From assembly GCA_958009055.1 (NCBI GenBank), contig OY253649.1, positions 1,054,001-1,118,000 on the forward strand: a stretch of DNA of 64,000 nucleotides, written 5' to 3'. Made by a program: the position numbers and the translations under genes. Origin of the DNA: Choricystis sp. odSpoLacu1. Taxonomy: Eukaryota; Chlorophyta; Trebouxiophyceae. Below the pieces are notes generated by a model. It was not told the origin of the DNA. It worked only from the letters and a program-made list of their open reading frames with translations, and made no database searches. Position 1 is the stretch's first letter. The number at the start of each line of letters is the position of its first letter. This document shows positions 58,612 to 64,000 of this stretch, one piece after another.

Positions 58612-60643
58612 TCACCCCGTCGCTGCAGGCGGCACCGCGGGCGTCGCCCACCCCAGCACCGCCGCGTCCGGGGCTGCTGCACTCGTCACCGCCACCGGGG
58701 GCGGTGGTGGCCGGGGCGGGGCGGCAGCCGCCGCGGGCGGCACGCCAGGCGCGCCAGGCGGGGGCGGCGCGGCAGTGGCCGAAGCCAGTGGCACCAGCCG
58801 GTGCAGCGACACGCGGGCTTCACCGCCGCCACTGATGCCGAGCAGGGCGTCCAGGGAGCCGCGCGGGGAGGCGACGCCATGGACAGCGTGGTGGCGGGGG
58901 CCGCGGTCGGTGCCCCCTGGCGACGCGTCGCCGCTCGCGTCGCCACCGCCGCCGTTGGCGCCGCCACCGCCGCCGCCATCCCACTCCGCCGACTCCCACG
59001 TGTGCAGGTGGGCGGTGACGCGGCGTGGCACGGCAGCCGCAGGCTCGCCAAACATGATCTGCATGATGTAGTCGTCGCCATCGTCGTCGAGGCCGCCTCC
59101 GCCTCCCAGCCCACCCAACCCTCCATACGGCCCTGTGGCGGCTGCCGCAGCGGCGGCCGCATCGGGGCCAAGGGGGCCGCCCCCACCAGACGACGTCGCA
59201 TTGGACATCACGGTGTGGACGGGCTTGCCGCCGTCACCCGCGGAAGACGCACGCGCGGCGGGCGGGGACGCCGCGGACGGGGGGGCGACCGCGGGAGCGC
59301 CCCCACCATGCGGCGCGGTGAACAGGTCAAAATCGAACAGCAGGTGCATGGGGCGGCCATCCTCTCCCGGCGGCAGGGGAGGGGGCGAGGGCGCACGCTC
59401 GCCGAGCGGGGGGGGCCGGCGGCGGCGCGTGGCCGCCGCCGTTGCTGTGGGGGGGGGGGACGAGGGGGACACCCCCCAGCAAGTCGTCCATGAAGCCGGC
59501 GCCCGCGTACAGCGCGTCCGGGGGGGGTCCACCCAGGTGGACGCCGCCGCCGTGGGCCGCGGCAGCAGCGGCCGCGTGGTGTGCGTGCAGTGCGGCCGCG
59601 TGCGCGGCAGCCGTGTCCAACGCGCCCGGGGGCGCCCACCCGCCCACCACGGTGGACGGGCAGGCGGGGGTGGCAACCGTGGTGGCGCCACCGCCGGACT
59701 GGGACTGTGTGGGAGGAGGGAGGGTGGGTGGAAAGGTGGGCGTTGGGTGTGGGCCACGAAAAAGCGGAGGTTGCGGGGGAGCAAAGAGCGACGGCGGCGC
59801 GGAGCGCATGGACTCAGCCCCCCGATTCTGTCGCGCGCCTCCTCCCAACACTCCTCCCTCTGACGCGTGCCAGCACGCCAGGCCGCAATGCGCGGCTGGG
59901 GACGCGCCAACCGCAGCGGTTTGGGGGGGCGCATTGTCCAAAACGGCGGCGCAGGGCAGCCCCGCGGCGCGTCCTGCGGCCGACGCCCCAAAAAAAACAC
60001 ACGCAACGCCCTCCCACCCTCGAGGCGGGTGTCGCCACCGTCCCCGCCACCGTGTGAGGGCGGTGGTCCGACGCGGGGGTGGGCCAGGGAGCGGGCGTGG
60101 AGGGCAGCCAGCCCAGCACCATGCCACACGTGCGCCAAAACGAAAACGGAAACGCGCACGGGCACCGCCTTCCTCCCCTCCCCACTATCTCTCCCCTCTG
60201 CCACACTCACCATGCGGAACCGCTTGGCCGCCTGCCGCGGCGCCGACCGCCCGGCGAAGCAGCCGACGTGGTGTTTCCCCGCCTTCAACTCTTTGTGGCA
60301 GCGCGGGCAGAACTGCAGCTCCTGGCCGTGCCCCCGCTCCTTGCCCGACCCGCGCACGTCGGGGGGGGCGCGGTAGTGCACTTTGAGGCGCCTGTGGGGA
60401 GGGGGAATGGGGTGGGAAGGTGTGGGAAAAAGGCAGAGAGGGGGAGGCGTCGCGAGGCCCCAAATTTGGGGGTGGGCACGCGGGCTCTGGCCGCCCCTTC
60501 CTACCCAATTCACCACACGCTTACCACAACTCCGCAAACGAGCGCTGGCACCCGGGATAGGGACAGTAGAACCGGGTGGACTCGTCGCGCTCGCGGCGAG
60601 GCCGCGGCGGCGCAGACGCCGCGCCCTTCGACGTGTTTGGCAT
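58612..60643 (-). CDS. C2H2-type zinc-finger protein, putative transcription factor
   Basis: Three exons: 60525-60643, 60211-60391 and 58612-59704 (introns 133 and 506 nt). Exon 1 ends and exon 2 begins inside a finger: FYCPYPGCQRSFAEL, then WRLKVHYRAPPDVRGSGKER, then HGQELQFCPRCHKELKAGKH and HVGC. The two zinc modules (C-x4-C...H with a long loop, then CPRC...HHVGC) make a family I associate with algal and plant nuclear proteins. The long C-terminus is Ala/Gly/Pro/His-rich, with short acidic hydrophobic patches (GFMDDLLGGVPLV, MHLLFDFDLFTAP, GDDYIMQIMFGEP, DALLGISGG) that look like activation segments. The frame shifts once between GFMDDLLGG and MHLLFDFDLF, in C-rich runs near 59410-59460. 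Confidence 0.7.
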
Positions 60644-60914
60644 TGGGGGCACACGCAGGCCACAGCGCCTTCCCCACGCGGAACAGGGGAGCTCTGGGTT
60701 TGGGGTGGCCCCAGGGACGGGGTGTGGAGGGTGGGGAAACCGGTTTCCGGGCGCGCGGGGGGAGATAAGCGCGTTTTTTTTTCCGCGCTCGCAGAGTGAG
60801 ACAGCGACGACTCCCCTCGCTGCTCCTGCTCTTCCTCCCCTCCACACACACAGACACACGCACAGACACACGCACACACTCTGAAAACTTGGCCCTTTTA
60901 CACGCCAGCCTCTC

Positions 60915-61856
60915 TCAATCACTCTGCCGCCACCCTGCAGCCGTCTGGCGCGCGCGCGCCGCGACCGCGGGCGCGGCGCCTGCGCGGTCGAGGGCTGCCG
61001 CCAGTCCGACCGCGACGGCGGCCGCGGCAGACGCGACGCCGCCACCCGAGGGCGATCTCAGCCTGGCAGGTAAGTAGGTGCGGAAGAAAGCCATCGGCTT
61101 GACAAAGCCGCCGCCACGGAAGATGGAGAGCGCGAGGAGCACGCCCGTCGCCAGTTCTGCCCCCCCCGCCAGTGTGCGCGCCCGGCTGGACACCAGCAGC
61201 GTCCTCGCCCGCGTCAGCCGCGGGTGACGAGGCGATCCAGCCAACGCCGCCTCCACCGCCCGCGTGGCGGCAGCCAGAGTCGACGGCAGGACGGAAATCA
61301 ACGACGGTGGCGCCAACCACAGAAAACCGAGCTCAGGCGCAGCATCATGGGACGCGGCCGTCGCCAACCATGCCAGCAGGGGGCGTGGATCGGAGCGCAG
61401 GTTGGTGAGGGAAGGTGGGGGGCCTGTGGCCCGCGCGATGGCGGCCAGGGCGGAGACGGCGGCGGGCAGGGCAAACCTGCGCCAACTGGTCAGGCCCACG
61501 GTGTAGCACAGGCTGGCCACCACAACGATCACGTTGAGGGAGAATGTGAACATCGCCTGCCGCGGCATCGAGGCCAGCGGGGAGGTGGAGGGTGGTGGCG
61601 CGCGGGCGGGCGAGGGCGGTTGTTGACGCGGCGGCGGCGGCGCAGACGGCGCTGCCGCCGCCTCTGCCCCGCCATCCAAATGCCGCCTCACATCTCCCAT
61701 GTCCAGACCGTCATCCACGTGCGCCCTGTACCACTTGGCGCGGGCCAGGGTCGCCGCGCGCGTGGTGGGCGCGTCGATCGAACGCGCAGCGTCGCGCCAG
61801 CGCGGGTCGGCCTCAAAGTCGAACGCCAGGAAAGCGGCCAGAGGCGTGGGAGGCAT
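60915..61856 (-). CDS. TMEM33/Pom33 family membrane protein
   Basis: A 313-aa single-exon protein from ATG 61856. The N-terminus (AAFLAFDFEADPRWRDAARS, then ATLARAKWYRAHVDDGL) is soluble. A Pro-rich linker and four hydrophobic segments follow, the first being MFTFSLNVIVVVASLCYTVG. The segment ELATGVLLALSIFRGGGFVK with PMAFFRTYLPARLRSP matches the TMEM33 pattern of a TM helix, then QPFIYYRFL..RY. TMEM33/Pom33 proteins shape ER tubules and nuclear pores. The match is by motif order and is moderate. GAGAGAG follows the stop. Confidence 0.55.
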   Translation of the reverse strand: MPPTPLAAFLAFDFEADPRWRDAARSIDAPTTRAATLARAKWYRAHVDDGLDMGDVRRHLDGGAEAAAAPSAPPPPRQQPPSPARAPPPSTSPLASMPRQAMFTFSLNVIVVVASLCYTVGLTSWRRFALPAAVSALAAIARATGPPPSLTNLRSDPRPLLAWLATAASHDAAPELGFLWLAPPSLISVLPSTLAAATRAVEAALAGSPRHPRLTRARTLLVSSRARTLAGGAELATGVLLALSIFRGGGFVKPMAFFRTYLPARLRSPSGGGVASAAAAVAVGLAAALDRAGAAPAVAARARQTAAGWRQSD

Positions 61857-62017
61857 GGTGTGAATGGCACAGGCGCGTGCCCCCACGCACACACAGAGCG
61901 CAGTCGTGTCCTGCGCAGGACACGAGAAATGGGGCTCAAAGACTGATTGAGAAGAGGGGGAGCTCGCGAGCCTTTGCTTCACACCTCGCCCGCAGCACCT
62001 CCTTTTTTTCTTGCCCG

Positions 62018-62245
62018 ATGACGCCTCCGCCCTCCCCAGTGGCTGCCGACACCACCCCCGCCGACCTCCACAGAAAGAGCCTGCGGTCGGCCACCGACTC
62101 AGTCGTCCTGTCGCGGCGCCGCATCTCGCGCTCCGCGACCAGCGTGGAGGACGACGCCCCGCTGCGCCCGTGCGGCCTGGTCCACCCTGCCACGCTGTGG
62201 GAGCGGCTGTCGGTGAAGGTTGCCTTTGCTGCGGGTACGCACTGA
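62018..62245 (+). CDS. Short hypothetical protein, possibly spliced further
   Basis: From ATG 62018 a 75-aa frame encodes a Ser/Arg-rich segment (KSLRSATDSVVLSRRRISRS) with likely phosphorylation sites, then VHPATLWERLSVKVAFAAG. The last codons overlap a possible donor (GGTACGCACTG at about 62234), so the gene may continue in a downstream exon that I cannot identify before the GNAT start at 62559. The 162-bp gap to the divergent TMEM33 gene fits a shared promoter. Function unknown. Confidence 0.4.
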   Translation: MTPPPSPVAADTTPADLHRKSLRSATDSVVLSRRRISRSATSVEDDAPLRPCGLVHPATLWERLSVKVAFAAGTH

Positions 62246-62558
62246 GTGTGCTTGTGTGCGTGTGTGTACGATAAACAGGCGGGGCAGGAATGGGGACGCG
62301 CGAGTACCGCCTTCCGCCCTCATTCCTCGCCTTGCTTTGAACAAACTATGCTTTGTTTTTTTTGTAATACCAACCTTGAGATGTGTAGACGATTGCACAA
62401 TCGCAGAGGGTGGGAGGGGAGGCTCTGGACGGGGGAGCGCGGGAGCTGAACTGACGCTGAAGCGAGAGACGAAGGCTCACGGCACAGCGTCTCTCTCCGG
62501 CTCGCGCCCAGAAACCTGTGCCGGCGCGCGTCTCTCTCGTTGCCTGCCGCTCGTCGCG

Positions 62559-63579
62559 ATGCGGCTCGCTCCACGCCCCATCTCCACACCCGCCCGGCGG
62601 GCACACGTCCTCCTCCCGCCACCGCGTGCAGTCGCCCCCCCCACCCCCTCTCCAGGAGCAACCAGCGTTGCCCCGTTCGCCGTGCGCCCAGCGTCCGCGA
62701 CCGAGTTCGACGCGGTGGCCGCCCTGAGGTCGAGCGCGTACTATGAGGTGAGGGAGTGTGTGTGCGTGCGTGTGTGGCGGCGATTGGAGAAGCAGCAGCG
62801 TGGGGAGTCCTCCCCAGACACGGGCGTTTTCCTGATCCTCCCTCACCCACCCCCAACCTCTCTCTCCCAGGACCAACCCGGCGGCGGCGGCCGCTTCGCC
62901 GACTCCTACAAACGCCAATTCAGGGAGCAGGAGGCCGCCTCCCTGGCCGCCCGCACAGCGCCGCGCGCGGGGGGCGCCCCCCCCGAAGCAGAGTGCCTGG
63001 CCGCCGTCGACGACAGCGGCGGCGTGCTGCTGGGCGCGCTGGACGTGAGGCCGCCCGCGTGCGCGGGAGGGGGGCACCCGGCGGGCGTGCCGATGGTATG
63101 AGTGTTAGGAGAGAGAGGTGGTGAGGGAGGAAGCGAAACGACGGTTGACACAAAAACTCACCACCCACACACACACATTCATTCAGACCGACCCCACCGG
63201 CGCCGCCGTGCTCAACGTCGCGGTCGCCCCCTCCGCCCGCCGCCGCGGCATCGGGCGCGCCCTGCTGCGGGGGGCAGCGTCGATGGCGCGCGCAGAGTGG
63301 GGAGCAGAATCGCTTTACACCTCGGTCGCCGCCACTAACGACGCCGCCCGCGCCCTGTACGCCGACCTCGGGTTTGGGGAGGTGGGGGACGCGGTGGCCG
63401 CGGTGGCGGGGGCCACGAGTTTAGGTGCGTTGGTGGGTGAAAAAAAGGGGAGCGGGAGTCGATTCTTTAACTCATTTTAACTCGCCCCTTTTAACCTCCA
63501 CGCACACTCCACAGGCCGCGAAATCCTGCTGCGAGCCGACGCGGCTGCTGTGGCAGATGCGACGTGCGAGAGTGATTGA
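62559..63579 (+). CDS. GNAT acetyltransferase, probably plastid
   Basis: Four exons: 62559-62747, 62871-63095, 63187-63424 and 63515-63579 (introns 123, 91 and 90 nt), about 238 aa. The N-terminus MRLAPRPISTPARRAHVLLP is a basic transit peptide. The fold starts FAVRPASATEFDAVAALRSS. Exon 3 has beta-4 TGAAVLNVAVAPSARRRGIG with acetyl-CoA loop RRRGIGRALL, then TNDAARALYADLGFGEV. The end is GREILLRADAAAVADATCES, then D and TGA. The layout resembles plant chloroplast GNAT enzymes that acetylate N-termini and lysines. Substrate not readable. Confidence 0.85.
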
Positions 63580-63708
63580 GTGTAGACAAACGTGTAAGAG
63601 AGGGAAGGTGTATTTTTTTTTGTCCCACAACCGAAGCTGCGATTCTTCGCCAAACCTTGCCTCTCGTTCCCCAGCCTCCTCGCCCGCACGCACGCACACA
63701 CCACCACC

Positions 63709-63888
63709 ATGGGTGCCTGCATGTCCACCGCCTCCCCCGCCTCCTTCAACTGGGCGGCCGCGCCGCGCGTGTCCACGCCGGACGGCGTCAAAGCGGCAAA
63801 ATCCGCGTTGCTGGAAGTCATCAAAACTCACAAATGTGGGCCAATTTTCCTCCGCCTCGCGTGGCACGACGCGGGCACGTTTGACAAG
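63709..63888 (+). CDS. APX: Ascorbate peroxidase, first exon only
   Basis: Start ATG 63709 follows a CA-rich leader (CACACACCACCACCATGG). The 60 codons visible end at a GTGAGG donor after GTFDK. FLRLAWHDAGTFDK contains the distal Arg, Trp and His of class I peroxidases, and the upstream KAAKSALLEVIKTHKCGPI matches ascorbate peroxidase helix A and B. No transit peptide is evident (MGACMSTASPASF), so it may be cytosolic or membrane-tethered; MGACMS could be N-myristoylated (Gly2) and palmitoylated (Cys4). The rest lies beyond the window. Confidence 0.88.
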
Positions 63889-64000
63889 GTGAGGGCGCGC
63901 GGGATGTGGGGGGCGTGCGGAGGCGGTCGCGACCGACTGGGGCGCAAAACAACGATCGGCGGGCCACGACGGCGGGGCGGGGTTTCTGCAATTATGGTGG

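Noticed and set aside
1..64000. tRNA, rRNA, CRISPR or transposable elements
   Set aside because: I looked for the TPsiC-loop sequence, rRNA-like blocks, regular spaced repeats and transposase or reverse-transcriptase motifs and saw none.

Overview
The window is about 64 kb of nuclear DNA from a GC-rich eukaryotic microalga, most likely of the green lineage. Four things support this: (1) protein genes carry short GT-AG introns of about 80-300 nt, with one of about 500 nt; (2) there is a plant-type digalactosyldiacylglycerol synthase, a plant-organelle-type family A DNA polymerase, an organellar GatA, an ascorbate peroxidase and a plastid-type methyltransferase; (3) there are eukaryote-only complexes (VPS4, prefoldin 2, ECM29, SAM50, UTP12, ING, Yippee, TMEM33); (4) a DZIP1/Iguana homologue suggests the lineage makes or recently made cilia. 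I cannot name the species. I saw no transposon, CRISPR array, rRNA or tRNA.

Layout. 1-5 kb: 3' part of a DGDG synthase, a TCAIM-like (DUF4460/4461) protein and the mitochondrial beta-barrel assembly protein SAM50. 5-11 kb: three serine carboxypeptidase-like (S10) genes. 11-15 kb: a membrane protein, a MYND/SET methyltransferase with an in-frame TGA, and a secreted heme peroxidase. 15-26 kb: ECM29, an RLSMT-like SET protein, a kinase-phosphatase fusion, prefoldin 2 and a plastid methyltransferase. 26-36 kb: a proline-rich Rossmann protein, Yippee, a two-TM protein resembling bacterial families, an ING protein with a Tudor-like C-terminus, VPS4 and a secreted unknown. 36-46 kb: UTP12/WDR3, an FAD monooxygenase, a PNRC-motif protein and DZIP1. 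46-57 kb: a disordered protein, hexokinase, GatA and the organellar DNA polymerase. 57-64 kb: small proteins, a C2H2 zinc-finger protein, a TMEM33/Pom33 protein, a GNAT acetyltransferase and the first exon of an ascorbate peroxidase.

The genes do not form one pathway. They are densely packed housekeeping and organelle genes on both strands, often divergent across 75-150 bp. Two features recur: CA-rich tracts ending in ACCATGG before start codons, and purine (GA)n tracts directly after many stops. Eight genes are broken by one-base shifts, and in seven of them every break sits in a C/G homopolymer or GC dinucleotide run, which looks like sequence error rather than gene death. Against that background, the TGA in the MYND/SET gene stands out. 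It is a substitution, not an indel; it keeps the frame; and it replaces the near-invariant cysteine of the SET NHSC motif. This makes it a candidate selenocysteine codon.
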